Assembly (NCBI RefSeq): GCF_007655305.1
Contig: NZ_VLOG01000040.1
Coordinates: 1-64,000, forward strand
Origin: Algoriphagus algorifonticola
Lineage (GTDB): Bacteria; Bacteroidota; Bacteroidia; Cytophagales; Cyclobacteriaceae
Direction of reading: 5' to 3'
DNA length: 64,000 bases
Shown: positions 53,636 through 62,679 of the stretch, piece after piece
Position numbering within the stretch: position 1 is the stretch's first letter
How the letters are laid out: every line of letters starts with the position of its first letter
Program-made: the position numbers and the translations under genes
The notes under the pieces: generated by a model
The model's input: only the letters and a program-made list of their open reading frames with translations
What the model was told of the DNA's origin: nothing
Database searches by the model: none

Positions 53636-54876
53636 TATTTGAATCCAAGGCCATTCAACATTCCTAGACTAATTCCCAACATAGCCGAGTTGAAAATATG
53701 CCCGGCCATAAAAGAAACAAAAAGCAAAACGAGATTGATAGCCCAAATAGGTGATTTACTCTGTTTTTGAGTGAGACTTCTAAAAGTTGCCCAAACAAAT
53801 ATTCCCAAAACAAGAGAAAGACCAAGGAATCCATTCATGAATAGCAAATCAAAAAAATCAATTTCAATCGTATGCGGATTTCCATGGTAAATCCCCATCA
53901 ACTTTAAAAACTCCTGATTCCCTACTCCAAATAAATAGTCCCAAAAAGAATACATCGAGGGATAAAAGGTCAGTGCCCCTTGAACCATTTGATTTCTACC
54001 TGATAAGATAAAAGTCAAGAGGTCTAGTTTATCATAAAAAAATGCTATCCTGTCTATCAGGCCTGTAGCTTGAATGCCCCAATAGATAATTCCAACTAAA
54101 CCAATTACCAGAAGGGGAAGAGAGAGCAAACCCAAAAATCTCCCTAATGACATTCTTTTTGTGAAAAACTTTGGAACTTCAATGAGTCCAACAATTAAAA
54201 TAATCCCCAAAATTGCTGTCTTTGAGGTATTTAAAACACCTAAAACCAACAATAAAAGGAAAAATAAAAACCTGGATATTCCGTTTAAATTCTTGGTTAA
54301 ATACCAGCATACACCTGAAAAAAGCAGGAAAATACCTGCCACTTCATTCCCTGCAAAAAAGAAGCCTCTCCCCCCTATACCTTGCCCCTCGGGACTGTCA
54401 TATTGACTATAACCTACACCTAATACACCTAAAAAGATATTGAAGGCAATTAAAATAAAATTAAACCAGGCGAAACTCTTCCAATAAGCTTTTAAATTCT
54501 CTCGGCTAAGTTCAAGATTTGAAAAGAATAAGAATGAAACAGGAAATAGAATCAGTTTAAGGTTATATCCAAAATTCCCAACGAATGTGGAGGTGTCACC
54601 TGAAAGCAAAGACTTAAATAATAGCGGAATTAAAAAAAATAGGATTAAGCCAAATGCTGCCAAAAATGCAATGGGCCTCCTCCCTAATAAAAATAGAAGC
54701 ATTCCGGCCAAAAGCCCAATTTTGTATAATTGGGAAATACTAATCCCAATTCCTATCCTCATTAGCAAACCATTGAAACAGTCTACCAACAAATAGGTGA
54801 AGGTCATAAAAAGAAGAATGCCCTGAAGTAGGGCAAATACTGTCTGAAAGCTCTGACTTTTATTTAGCGCTGTCAA
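53623..54876 (-). CDS. Wzy-like O-antigen/exopolysaccharide polymerase, second copy
   Basis: A 417-residue protein with about 11 hydrophobic segments and a periplasmic loop containing DYLFGVGNQEFL and HTIEIDFFDLLFMNGFLG (near 310-345), which resembles the Wzy/ligase family motif. It would polymerise repeat units delivered by Wzx, under the control of the adjacent Wzz-type protein, whose gene overlaps its TTG start by 17 nt. With the first copy at 30479 the window carries two such proteins, which is consistent with two glycans or with one polymerase plus one ligase. Confidence 0.78.
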   Translation of the reverse strand: MTALNKSQSFQTVFALLQGILLFMTFTYLLVDCFNGLLMRIGIGISISQLYKIGLLAGMLLFLLGRRPIAFLAAFGLILFFLIPLLFKSLLSGDTSTFVGNFGYNLKLILFPVSFLFFSNLELSRENLKAYWKSFAWFNFILIAFNIFLGVLGVGYSQYDSPEGQGIGGRGFFFAGNEVAGIFLLFSGVCWYLTKNLNGISRFLFFLLLLVLGVLNTSKTAILGIILIVGLIEVPKFFTKRMSLGRFLGLLSLPLLVIGLVGIIYWGIQATGLIDRIAFFYDKLDLLTFILSGRNQMVQGALTFYPSMYSFWDYLFGVGNQEFLKLMGIYHGNPHTIEIDFFDLLFMNGFLGLSLVLGIFVWATFRSLTQKQSKSPIWAINLVLLFVSFMAGHIFNSAMLGISLGMLNGLGFKYWKN

Positions 54877-55921
54877 ATTGACTTTTGAAATACGCGAGGA
54901 GAATTCTCACGAAAGCAATTATAACTCCCAAGAAAACTGATAATGCTAATATTAATGGGATATTTGGTTTGGATACTTGGTAGGAAACAACTGGCGGATT
55001 AATGATGGTAAGTTGAGGAATATCCTCTTGAACTTTTATTTTCGCCTGGTCCAGCTGAATTGCCAAATTATTATAAAGGTTACTGGCTAGATTATATTCC
55101 GCCAATAATCTCTCTTCCTGAGCTCTTGCTGAAGAGAAATTTAAATTTTGATTTCTATCCCTAAAATTTGAAAGGCTTTTTTGGGTATCGTAAAATTTAG
55201 ATTGTGCTTCTAAGAATCTCTCTTGAATAAATTCCAGATTTTGCTTTGCCTTTTCTGTTTTATATTCCGTAACATATTCTGACAATAGCTCAAAAACATG
55301 CGCAGATACCTGTGCTGAAACTTCAGGAGAAACCGTTTGGGTTTCTATAGAAATGGATCCGTTTTTGGGATCCTCAGTGAGAAGTATCAACTTTCTATAT
55401 TCATTAAACATTGGAATCAACTCTCTTTGAGCAAAAACTAGAGAATCTTTAATTTCAGAATCCAAATTTATTTGTGGTGGTTCATCCCCAAACAAGACAT
55501 TAGGCAAGCCAAGTGTGTATTTTTTGATTAATGAGGGAATAGAAGGTCTTCTATTTTCATCAACAAACAAACCTAATTTCTGTTTTTGCCCTTCAATTTC
55601 GATTGATCTCTTACTTAATCTCCACAAAAAAGGATAACTGTATATAATTTCCTGATATAGCTGTGGAGAAATATTGCCGGTTTCCTGACTATTAAAATCT
55701 CCCAAGTTTAAGCCAGACAACCCTCCCAATTGTCTCATGATACCACCTGAAGAAGAATTATTTTGAGCTACAAATTTCAAGGTGGAACTATAATGATTTC
55801 TAGTCAAAAGAATGACTACCAAACCAAACCCAAGCATGATCAATAAGGATGTTAGCAACCTCTTTTTCTGCTTTGCGAAAAATCGGAATAAATCACCGAT
55901 ATCTACAGACTCATTAGCCAT
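54860..55921 (-). CDS. wzz: Wzz-type chain-length determinant
   Basis: A 353-residue inner-membrane protein with two membrane segments (about 25-45 and about 325-345) enclosing a periplasmic domain with a long predicted coiled coil (about 205-290, ...RFLEAQSKFYDTQKS and similar) and a Pro-rich segment before the second segment (SKPNIPL). It lacks the cytoplasmic kinase domain present in Wzc, so it is the regulator of the Wzy at 53623 rather than a Wzc duplicate. Overlap with the GT2 gene upstream (8 nt) places it in the same operon. Confidence 0.88.
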   Translation of the reverse strand: MANESVDIGDLFRFFAKQKKRLLTSLLIMLGFGLVVILLTRNHYSSTLKFVAQNNSSSGGIMRQLGGLSGLNLGDFNSQETGNISPQLYQEIIYSYPFLWRLSKRSIEIEGQKQKLGLFVDENRRPSIPSLIKKYTLGLPNVLFGDEPPQINLDSEIKDSLVFAQRELIPMFNEYRKLILLTEDPKNGSISIETQTVSPEVSAQVSAHVFELLSEYVTEYKTEKAKQNLEFIQERFLEAQSKFYDTQKSLSNFRDRNQNLNFSSARAQEERLLAEYNLASNLYNNLAIQLDQAKIKVQEDIPQLTIINPPVVSYQVSKPNIPLILALSVFLGVIIAFVRILLAYFKSQFDSAK

Positions 55922-56852
55922 GGAATCTTTGGTTTTTCATTAAATATGATTTAAAAATACCTCTAAGTAAATTATTTCTAAGAAGTATTTGTACAATTTT
56001 GGTTTTCAAGTCGGTTTCCGGAAAAAAGTATTTCAAATTCCTTTTTTCAAACCTTCCACTAATAATTGATTTAGAAAGAGATGAAAACTGATATTTATTG
56101 GCAAACTTTTTCCAGAGAATAGCTAATTCTGGGTCTTGCACTTTATCTAAAATCATATTTACTGTTGAAAAAATATGCCCTGGAAAACTGACTTTAAATT
56201 CTTTAGATAACATGTTTGAACTATCAGCCCGATAGGAAGCAGAAAGATCATTGATAAAATGAATTCCCTTTTGAAGCCTAATTAACTGAACCCATAGAGC
56301 AACATCCTCCCCATGCGCCGGCAGTGGTTCCGGAAAGCCCCCTGCTTGGTTAAATAACTTTTTATGAACCACGATTGCTGAAGTCCAAAATGGAGGAGAA
56401 TTTTGAAGAGTTAATTCCAAAACTCTCTTTTCAGAGAAAAAAATTCTCTTTTCATTAATAGAAGTGGCTAAGGTAGATGGACTAATAGTATTGCTTTTTA
56501 AGACTTTCCAAGAACTTGAAAAAAAATTCACATTTGGTTGTTTTGAAATTGCCTCAAAAATATTCTGCAGGTGAAATTTTTCCCAAAGATCATCCGCATC
56601 TAAAAAAGCAATCCAGTCATTTTTTGAATGGGCAACACCAACATTCCTGGCAGCTCCTGGACCAATTTGATTGGTTTGTATTAGCTTGATTCTAGGGTCA
56701 TTAAAGGATTGAATAACAGAAAGAGAATTATCCGTAGAACCATTTTCTATCAGGATTAACTCGAAATCCATATAGTCCTGGGACAAAACCGAATCTATTG
56801 TTTCTTTAAGCTCCTTTTCTTTGTTGAAAACAGGACAGATTACACTAAACAT
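55914..56852 (-). CDS. GT2-family glycosyltransferase
   Basis: A 312-residue GT-A inverting transferase. It opens SVICPVFNKEKELKETIDSVLSQ (core near 3-13), has ENGSTDNS near 36, NVGVAHSKNDWIAFLDADDLWE (metal-binding DADD, near 75-95) and GEDVALWVQL near 190, an acidic base region. The start is at ATG 56852, directly adjacent to the neighbouring GT2 gene. It precedes wzz in the operon. Donor and acceptor are unknown. Confidence 0.88.
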   Translation of the reverse strand: MFSVICPVFNKEKELKETIDSVLSQDYMDFELILIENGSTDNSLSVIQSFNDPRIKLIQTNQIGPGAARNVGVAHSKNDWIAFLDADDLWEKFHLQNIFEAISKQPNVNFFSSSWKVLKSNTISPSTLATSINEKRIFFSEKRVLELTLQNSPPFWTSAIVVHKKLFNQAGGFPEPLPAHGEDVALWVQLIRLQKGIHFINDLSASYRADSSNMLSKEFKVSFPGHIFSTVNMILDKVQDPELAILWKKFANKYQFSSLSKSIISGRFEKRNLKYFFPETDLKTKIVQILLRNNLLRGIFKSYLMKNQRFHG

Positions 56853-57767
56853 TTATTCTCGGCGAGCAGATTTTTTCCCTAAATGAAGGCTGATCATTTC
56901 CTTTACACCCACCCACTCCAAATCCCATCTAGCCTGAAAAAGACTCATTTTTTCTGAAAAAGATAGGCCGGAAAATTTAAAAATAGTGATTGGAGGTCTT
57001 AATATCCATAAGGTAAAACTCAGTTTTCTAACAAAAGAAAAATCTTTGTAGAAACTATAATACATCCCTCCGGCTGTTCTCTTTTTTTTATTGATTAAGG
57101 CCTGAAAATCTCTCCTTGAAGGATGTAATACAAGAGCTTTTTCTCCATAAGCTATGCTATGGCCTGCATCAGTTGCCCTTTTTGTCCATTCATAATCACC
57201 GCCTGACATCAGGCTCTCGTCAAAATTTCCTACTTGGTCAAAAACTGTCCTCCTGACAAAAAGATTAGCCGTGATACTTTGCTTATTTACTAATACATTT
57301 CTGTCTTGACGAAATGAAAACCTACTTTCAAACAAAAAAGCTTTGTGATCTCCTCCCTCGGGCTTAAAAAACTTCATTTTCCCACCAACCAAATCATACC
57401 CTTTTTCCAAAAGAGCTATTCCCTCATTCAACCAATTTTTATCTGGAATGCAGTCAGAATCCGTAAAAGCTATGAATTTACCTTTTGCTTTGCTGAGACC
57501 TAAATTTCTGGCAGCATAAGAACCTGGTTTTCCTTCTGTGAAAATTTTCACATTGGATTCAATTGGAAAGTTTTCTGGAATTACCGAATTCGGATCATTA
57601 TTGACTACAATGATTTCATATTCATCTTTTGGAAAAGATTGTTCAGACAAAGCATCTAAACACTTTTTTAAAAGTTCCCATTCTCTAAAAGTCGGGATAA
57701 CGACTGAAAGTATTATGTAATTTTGTTTCAATTTAAAATTGAATATTTTCCAATTGATAAATTTCAT
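56853..57767 (-). CDS. GT2-family glycosyltransferase
   Basis: A GT-A transferase, about 304 residues from ATG 57767. A TTG at 57731, just after the stop of the upstream gene, would give a more typical start closer to ILSVVIPTFREW and remove the overlap, so the start is uncertain. It has VNNDPNS near 56, GSYAARNLGLSKAKGKFIAFTDSDC with the DSD metal site near 80-102, and MSGGDYEWTKRAT near 183, an acidic ED-type region. It belongs to the glycosyltransferase run 55.9-59.7 kb. Confidence 0.83.
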   Translation of the reverse strand: MKFINWKIFNFKLKQNYIILSVVIPTFREWELLKKCLDALSEQSFPKDEYEIIVVNNDPNSVIPENFPIESNVKIFTEGKPGSYAARNLGLSKAKGKFIAFTDSDCIPDKNWLNEGIALLEKGYDLVGGKMKFFKPEGGDHKAFLFESRFSFRQDRNVLVNKQSITANLFVRRTVFDQVGNFDESLMSGGDYEWTKRATDAGHSIAYGEKALVLHPSRRDFQALINKKKRTAGGMYYSFYKDFSFVRKLSFTLWILRPPITIFKFSGLSFSEKMSLFQARWDLEWVGVKEMISLHLGKKSARRE

Positions 57768-58806
57768 AAACCCGCGCTGATGCAGTTTGAATATCAATTG
57801 GATTTTTTATTCCCCACTGTTGCTTTTTTTCTGAATATGATCTTTTAAAATCCTCCTTTAGAAAAAAATTAACACTTGATTCTTCTCCAAATTGTTGAAG
57901 GGCAAAGGCTAATTCAAATCCAGGAGGATTATAATTAAAGCTATAAGGAGACTCTTGTATTTCTTTCTTAAATCCATCAGAATTTATTATGTCAATTGTA
58001 GATTTAAAAAGTTTCGTATTAAAAATTGGTAGGTTGGGGATTATTTTATGAATAATTCCTAGTGCATATAAATTAAATCCATGGTACCCCACTGATTTGA
58101 GATAGGTATATTTTTTTTGTTTTTTTGGTAATCTTAAAAACTTATACGCTGAAATAATCCTTTCTTTTTTATTTTTCAACAAGTACCCTGTAGGATGATG
58201 CATAATAACACCATTTGAATACGTTTTCATTGTGACCGGTAAAGCAGATAAAAAATCATCGACTGAGTTCTTAATAGATTCATCTCCGTGCCTTGACAAT
58301 AAGCATCCTGACGCAGCAAACCACAATTGATGATTAAATGTAGGATCAAACCCTCTAATACTCCCATCTACATTTACTGTCTTCCAAGCCTTAAGCCCTG
58401 AATCATATGGATGAATTTGAAAGACGCTCTTTGCAACATTTAATATCTTCTCTTCCTGAAAAAATTGATATGCATATTCCAAAGCCTCTATAGTCCAGGC
58501 CTGTCCCATTAATCCGTTAGAAAAATCTTTTTTCGGGTTTTTCCTATGCCAAAAAGTAGCATTCATTGGCCTAGCATCCTCAGACAATAAATAAGCTAAG
58601 GATTTTTCAGCTGCTTCTTTGAATTTCTTTTCACCAGTTAATTCATAGGTTCTTAAAAAAGAAATTAGCCAATGAGAAGTATTTCTAACTGGTGTCTCTT
58701 CGTCATTATAAGGACCATTATGACCAGGAGGCATCCCTCCGTTTGAAAGTTGCAAATCTAAAGCTGATTCTGTAGATCGTACTAATACTTCGTTTGTATT
58801 CAACAT
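57733..58806 (-). CDS. Cytoplasmic alpha/alpha-toroid (six-hairpin glycosidase-like) protein
   Basis: A 357-residue protein without a signal peptide. It is helix-rich with repeated helix pairs typical of the six-hairpin (GH88/GH105, AGE, GH127-like) fold: RNTSHWLISFLRTYELTGEKKFKEAAEKSL with core near 42-70, GLMGQAWTIEALEYAYQFF near 99-117 and FNHQLWFAASGCLL near 156-169. I recognise no specific family. Its position among glycosyltransferases is unusual for a hydrolase; it could be a lyase, epimerase or inactive scaffold acting on a precursor. The neighbouring GT2 overlaps its 3' end. Confidence 0.5.
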   Translation of the reverse strand: MLNTNEVLVRSTESALDLQLSNGGMPPGHNGPYNDEETPVRNTSHWLISFLRTYELTGEKKFKEAAEKSLAYLLSEDARPMNATFWHRKNPKKDFSNGLMGQAWTIEALEYAYQFFQEEKILNVAKSVFQIHPYDSGLKAWKTVNVDGSIRGFDPTFNHQLWFAASGCLLSRHGDESIKNSVDDFLSALPVTMKTYSNGVIMHHPTGYLLKNKKERIISAYKFLRLPKKQKKYTYLKSVGYHGFNLYALGIIHKIIPNLPIFNTKLFKSTIDIINSDGFKKEIQESPYSFNYNPPGFELAFALQQFGEESSVNFFLKEDFKRSYSEKKQQWGIKNPIDIQTASARVYEIYQLENIQF

Positions 58807-58808
58807 CT

Positions 58809-59732
58809 CTATCGAATAAAGGCTACAATATTACCAATAAACACCTTAATAGAATCTTTGGGGTCAACTTTCATCATCCTCTTTATTAGATCTAGACTTT
58901 TGCCAATTTCCTTTTCCTTAGCATATATTCTAGATAGTTTTCTTTCGATACTATAGATTCTTTTATCGATGGACCTTTGTTGTTTTTGATTTTTGAAGTA
59001 CCCTTTCATCTTAAAAAAGGTATCAAGCTGCATCTCAAATTGTCGAATCTCACTTTTACCTGACCATACTCCCTGATTATGGACGCGATAACAGCCTGAA
59101 TTAAAATTCAAAAAACCTGCAGGTCCGTTTTCAGTAGCAATTGCACACAAGAAATTGTCTGTATTAAAAGTTTGAGAAAAAATATTAGGAAATCCATTTT
59201 TAAACGCACTTTTCCGAAACATAGAGGTCAAAATTTTAGGCTTATAATGTTCCAGAATCATCTCATGTGTAATAACTGGAGAAAGTCTAAACCCATCCCA
59301 GATATTTTCTTTCAGTAATTTTCCATCTTGATCTACTTCAGAGTAATTAGTACAACAAATAGTAAAATCCTGGTTTTCTTCTAAAAAATCTACTTGTTTT
59401 TGAAGTTTATCAGGATCTATCCAAAAGTCATCCCCTTCACAAAAAGCAATATACTTCCCGCGGCATCTTGGAAAATTAAATCGAGGCGCAATTCCACGGA
59501 CTCCTTTAGAATATTGATTTTCTTTCTGAAAGAACACATTGAATAGATCAGGATATTTATGGATATATTCTTGGATAATTTCAATTGTCCCATCAGTTGA
59601 GGCATCATCATAAACCACTATTTCAAACGGAAAATTGGTTTTTTGAGCTAAAATCCCCTCAAAACACTGGCGAATGTAATTTGCGTGGTTAAAACTCAGA
59701 CAAGAGACAGATACTAAAGGGTCAGAAATCAT
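58809..59732 (-). CDS. GT2-family glycosyltransferase
   Basis: A 307-residue GT-A transferase. It has PLVSVSCLSFNHANYIRQCFEGIL (core near 4-15), VYDDASTDGTIEII near 38-51 (nucleotide-binding DDASTDGT), and GKYIAFCEGDDFW near 88-100, the metal-binding EGDD in place of DxD. It overlaps the methyltransferase gene by an ATGA. The C-terminal 80 residues are basic and helical, perhaps for membrane contact. Confidence 0.87.
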   Translation of the reverse strand: MISDPLVSVSCLSFNHANYIRQCFEGILAQKTNFPFEIVVYDDASTDGTIEIIQEYIHKYPDLFNVFFQKENQYSKGVRGIAPRFNFPRCRGKYIAFCEGDDFWIDPDKLQKQVDFLEENQDFTICCTNYSEVDQDGKLLKENIWDGFRLSPVITHEMILEHYKPKILTSMFRKSAFKNGFPNIFSQTFNTDNFLCAIATENGPAGFLNFNSGCYRVHNQGVWSGKSEIRQFEMQLDTFFKMKGYFKNQKQQRSIDKRIYSIERKLSRIYAKEKEIGKSLDLIKRMMKVDPKDSIKVFIGNIVAFIR

Positions 59733-60490
59733 TTACTCTTTAGTATAAAAATTGGTCTATTTCTAAATTCACCCATAGAATCATCCCTTTGAAGATTTAT
59801 TTCTGATAAAGGTCGGTATACAGTTTCTTCATTATCTATTTCTGAAATTCCAATTGATTGTACATCCCAATTACTTTCACAAGTACCTTGAATAAACGTA
59901 ATCATTTCTTCTTTGGTACCATTTTCAAATAGTAGTTTTGTTCGATCTCCTTTCCAACAAAATCCCATTTGAAGGACCAATAAATCACATTTATCCGAAA
60001 AATAATTGATAGCACCACTCATTTGCTGTTTGGCTTCATCCATAGAGATTTCGGAATTCCCAAAGTCATCCCCAAGATGGTGTATCACATTAAATAGTAA
60101 GACGACATCAAACTTCTCCTTCGAAAAATCAGTACTAAAGTCAAAATAACGATTATAAACTTTAAGATTTTTATTAAGGAGCCTTGCAGCTTTTTCCACA
60201 AACTCTGCATGATTCTTATTTCCTTCCACATAAACCACCTCTCTTGCACCAAGGTCTAAAGTCTCGAATGAAAAATAACCTGTATTCCCTCCTATATCTA
60301 ACACCCTCATCTTTGAAAAATCGACTTGAGCTTTTAACCAATCCAAACGTTGCGTTTCATATCTAGGAATAAATTGAGTTACATCTTCTTCAATAATTGA
60401 CTTCAAGGAATTCGGTAAGATTTGATAACCAGAATGTTTACTGTTCCTTTTATATAAATCAACTAATATATCTTTATCAGTTATGTTCAT
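59729..60490 (-). CDS. SAM-dependent methyltransferase
   Basis: A 253-residue class I methyltransferase. Motif I VLDIGGNTGYFSFE is near 60-73 and VVLLFNVIHHLGDD (motif IV-like) near 129-142. It has no signal peptide. A YERNS-like N-terminus and a C-terminal VYRPLSEINLQRDD tail are not diagnostic of substrate. It probably O- or N-methylates a sugar of the glycan. It overlaps the ATP-grasp gene by 14 nt and the GT2 gene by 4 nt. Confidence 0.8.
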   Translation of the reverse strand: MNITDKDILVDLYKRNSKHSGYQILPNSLKSIIEEDVTQFIPRYETQRLDWLKAQVDFSKMRVLDIGGNTGYFSFETLDLGAREVVYVEGNKNHAEFVEKAARLLNKNLKVYNRYFDFSTDFSKEKFDVVLLFNVIHHLGDDFGNSEISMDEAKQQMSGAINYFSDKCDLLVLQMGFCWKGDRTKLLFENGTKEEMITFIQGTCESNWDVQSIGISEIDNEETVYRPLSEINLQRDDSMGEFRNRPIFILKSK

Positions 60491-61595
60491 TTAAGTAAAT
60501 TTTTATAGTATCCTCTTTTAAGTAGATATCATGAGTCGTTAACTTTTCAAAGTCTTCAAAAAATTGAGACTTAGAATAATTATAAAACTTCGGTTGTTTT
60601 TGTTGTCTTTGATTTGCAACCAATCCTCCTGACCAAAAATAAAATTCATCTGACCGATAACCATGGTTTATAATTTTGTCTTTCAGACCATTATCCACAG
60701 CAAAAGCGTCGAATAAAGTCATATTTGAATCCAAAATTAATTGCGACGGCCCCCATAATCTTGGATTCGCCTCGATCATAACGAATTTTTCTCCGTCAAA
60801 TTTGACCTCAACCATGACTAAGCCCGAAAAATTAATTTTTTTCAACGCAAAAATAAACTGCTGTGCTATTTCATGCTGATGAATGGTAGACGAACGCGCT
60901 AAGATCATTGATGCACCCTCATCTTGCTGAATCAAATTCTCCTGCGAAAAACATTCAACTTTTCCATTTTTAAAGAAATAGAAAAGTAAGTAGTAGCTCT
61001 TACCATCCACATATTCCTGAAAATAATAATCAGAAGAATTTCCGATCCATCCGGCCTTATTTAAATCATTTTTGGAAAAAACTAAAACTGGTTTTTCATT
61101 AATTTTCGACAGCCCTTTGCCATAATATTTAGGCTTCATCACATAGGGATATTTTTTGGGGGGGCTATCAAAATCTTCTGGAACGGGGATATTTTGAGAT
61201 TTACAATATTCAGAAAATTCATATTTATCCGAAACCAGCGAGTACGTTACCTCATCACAAAGAGCAAATTCAATCTTTTTTTCTTTTAATTTTTCTTTGT
61301 GCTGCAACAAAAATCTATTCAAAAATTCAGTTGACGGTAATATTAAAACCTCGTCAACATCATATTTTCTTTTACAGATCTCACACAGATTAATAATAGA
61401 ATCAAAATCAAGTTCATTTTTTCTCCTTGTAGCTATGACTTGATTAGCATAGGAACTTTCAAAAATTGTATCCTCTTTTCCATTAGCGACAATACAAAAG
61501 AGTATCCCTTCCTGTAAAACATATCTGCAAAAAGCGATAACAGCCCTTTGATTGTTACCAGAAAAAATTAAAACGACTTTACTTTTAATATGCAA
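60477..61595 (-). CDS. ATP-grasp ligase
   Basis: A 372-residue ATP-grasp enzyme. The start is TTG at 61595. It has an N-terminal Rossmann-like half (VVLIFSGNNQRAVIAF near 7-22), the lysine-containing YPYVMKPKYYGKG near 149-161, YFQEYVDGKSYYLLFYF near 190, and the metal/ATP site MVEVKFDGEKFVMIEANPRLWG near 260-281. ATP-grasp ligases join a carboxylate to an amine or thiol through an acyl-phosphate. In glycan loci they can add amino acids to sugars; the substrate is not known here. It neighbours a DegT aminotransferase. Confidence 0.8.
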   Translation of the reverse strand: MHIKSKVVLIFSGNNQRAVIAFCRYVLQEGILFCIVANGKEDTIFESSYANQVIATRRKNELDFDSIINLCEICKRKYDVDEVLILPSTEFLNRFLLQHKEKLKEKKIEFALCDEVTYSLVSDKYEFSEYCKSQNIPVPEDFDSPPKKYPYVMKPKYYGKGLSKINEKPVLVFSKNDLNKAGWIGNSSDYYFQEYVDGKSYYLLFYFFKNGKVECFSQENLIQQDEGASMILARSSTIHQHEIAQQFIFALKKINFSGLVMVEVKFDGEKFVMIEANPRLWGPSQLILDSNMTLFDAFAVDNGLKDKIINHGYRSDEFYFWSGGLVANQRQQKQPKFYNYSKSQFFEDFEKLTTHDIYLKEDTIKIYLNEHN

Positions 61596-61602
61596 GCCTA
61601 GT

Positions 61603-62679
61603 TTAATTAAAAGCGGTATGCATTATCCTACAAATCAAATCCACCTCTTCAAAAGAAAGTTCATAGTAAAGTGGCAGACACAATACTCTTTGAGATATAT
61701 CATCACAAATTGGCACATTGGCCTTCTTTACATATGGCAAGGTATCTAATGATGGGTAAAAATATCTCCTTGGGAAAACTTGTGACCTATTTAGTTTTTC
61801 AAGACATTTTTTCATCATATCATGACTATCAAAGAGAATAGGGTAATAACCATAATTGTAGTCAATTCCATATTTTATTTTAGGCCTCTGAAGATTTAAA
61901 TCTTTTAATCTATAATTATAGTGCTCGGTTAAGCTTTTTCGCTTGGCTATGATTTCGTCTATTTTTCTTAAATTAACTAAACCCATAGCGGCATGGAATT
62001 CAGAATTCTTTCCATTTATTCCCAGCCCACTAAATACCTCTGGTCCATCATGACCGAAATTTCTATTAAGAGTCATCTCCCTAAACAGCGCATTATCCTT
62101 AGTAAATACTCCTCCCCCTTCTATGGTATGAAACAGTTTAGTAGCATGAAAACTTACAGTTGAAATATCACCAAATTCAAAAATTGACTTTTTATTGACT
62201 CTAACCCCAAAGCAATGCGCAGCATCATAGATTACTTTAAGATTATGCTTTTGAGCGATTTGTTCAATTTTTTCAAGATCACAAGGAATTCCATAAACAT
62301 GGGTAGCTAGGATCGCTGTTGTATTTGAAGTTATGGCTTTTTCAATTTTGTCAGGATCAATATTAAAAGTATCTGGATGAATGTCTACAAAAACAGGCTT
62401 ACAGTTTTCCCATACAATGGCACTAGTGGTAGCAACGTAGGAGAAGGGTGTGGTTATAATTTCACCTGAGACTTTTAGGGCTTTAAGAGCAATTTGTAGT
62501 GCAATTGTTCCATTCCCCAAATACAAAAAATATTTTGTATTTAAGTACTCGTTGACTTTAATTTCAAGTTCATTTACAAGTGGGCCATTATTGGTGAGCC
62601 ATTGCCTTTTCCATATACTTTGGAGGTATAAATTATACTCTTCGAGAGAAGGAAGGTATGGTTTAGTTACAGGAATCAT
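61603..62679 (-). CDS. DegT/DnrJ/EryC1/StrS-family sugar aminotransferase
   Basis: A 358-residue PLP enzyme that converts a keto-sugar to an amino sugar. It has TKPYLPSLEEY near 4-14, LGNGTIALQIALKAL near 54-68, TTPFSYVATTSAI near 77-89, DAAHCFGV near 157-164 and the PLP lysine in SFHATKLFHTIEGGG near 181-195. The pattern fits nucleotide-linked 4-amino-4,6-dideoxy-hexose synthesis (VioA/QdtB-like). The dehydratase partner is not in the window. It overlaps the Wzx gene by ATGA. Confidence 0.88.
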   Translation of the reverse strand: MIPVTKPYLPSLEEYNLYLQSIWKRQWLTNNGPLVNELEIKVNEYLNTKYFLYLGNGTIALQIALKALKVSGEIITTPFSYVATTSAIVWENCKPVFVDIHPDTFNIDPDKIEKAITSNTTAILATHVYGIPCDLEKIEQIAQKHNLKVIYDAAHCFGVRVNKKSIFEFGDISTVSFHATKLFHTIEGGGVFTKDNALFREMTLNRNFGHDGPEVFSGLGINGKNSEFHAAMGLVNLRKIDEIIAKRKSLTEHYNYRLKDLNLQRPKIKYGIDYNYGYYPILFDSHDMMKKCLEKLNRSQVFPRRYFYPSLDTLPYVKKANVPICDDISQRVLCLPLYYELSFEEVDLICRIMHTAFN

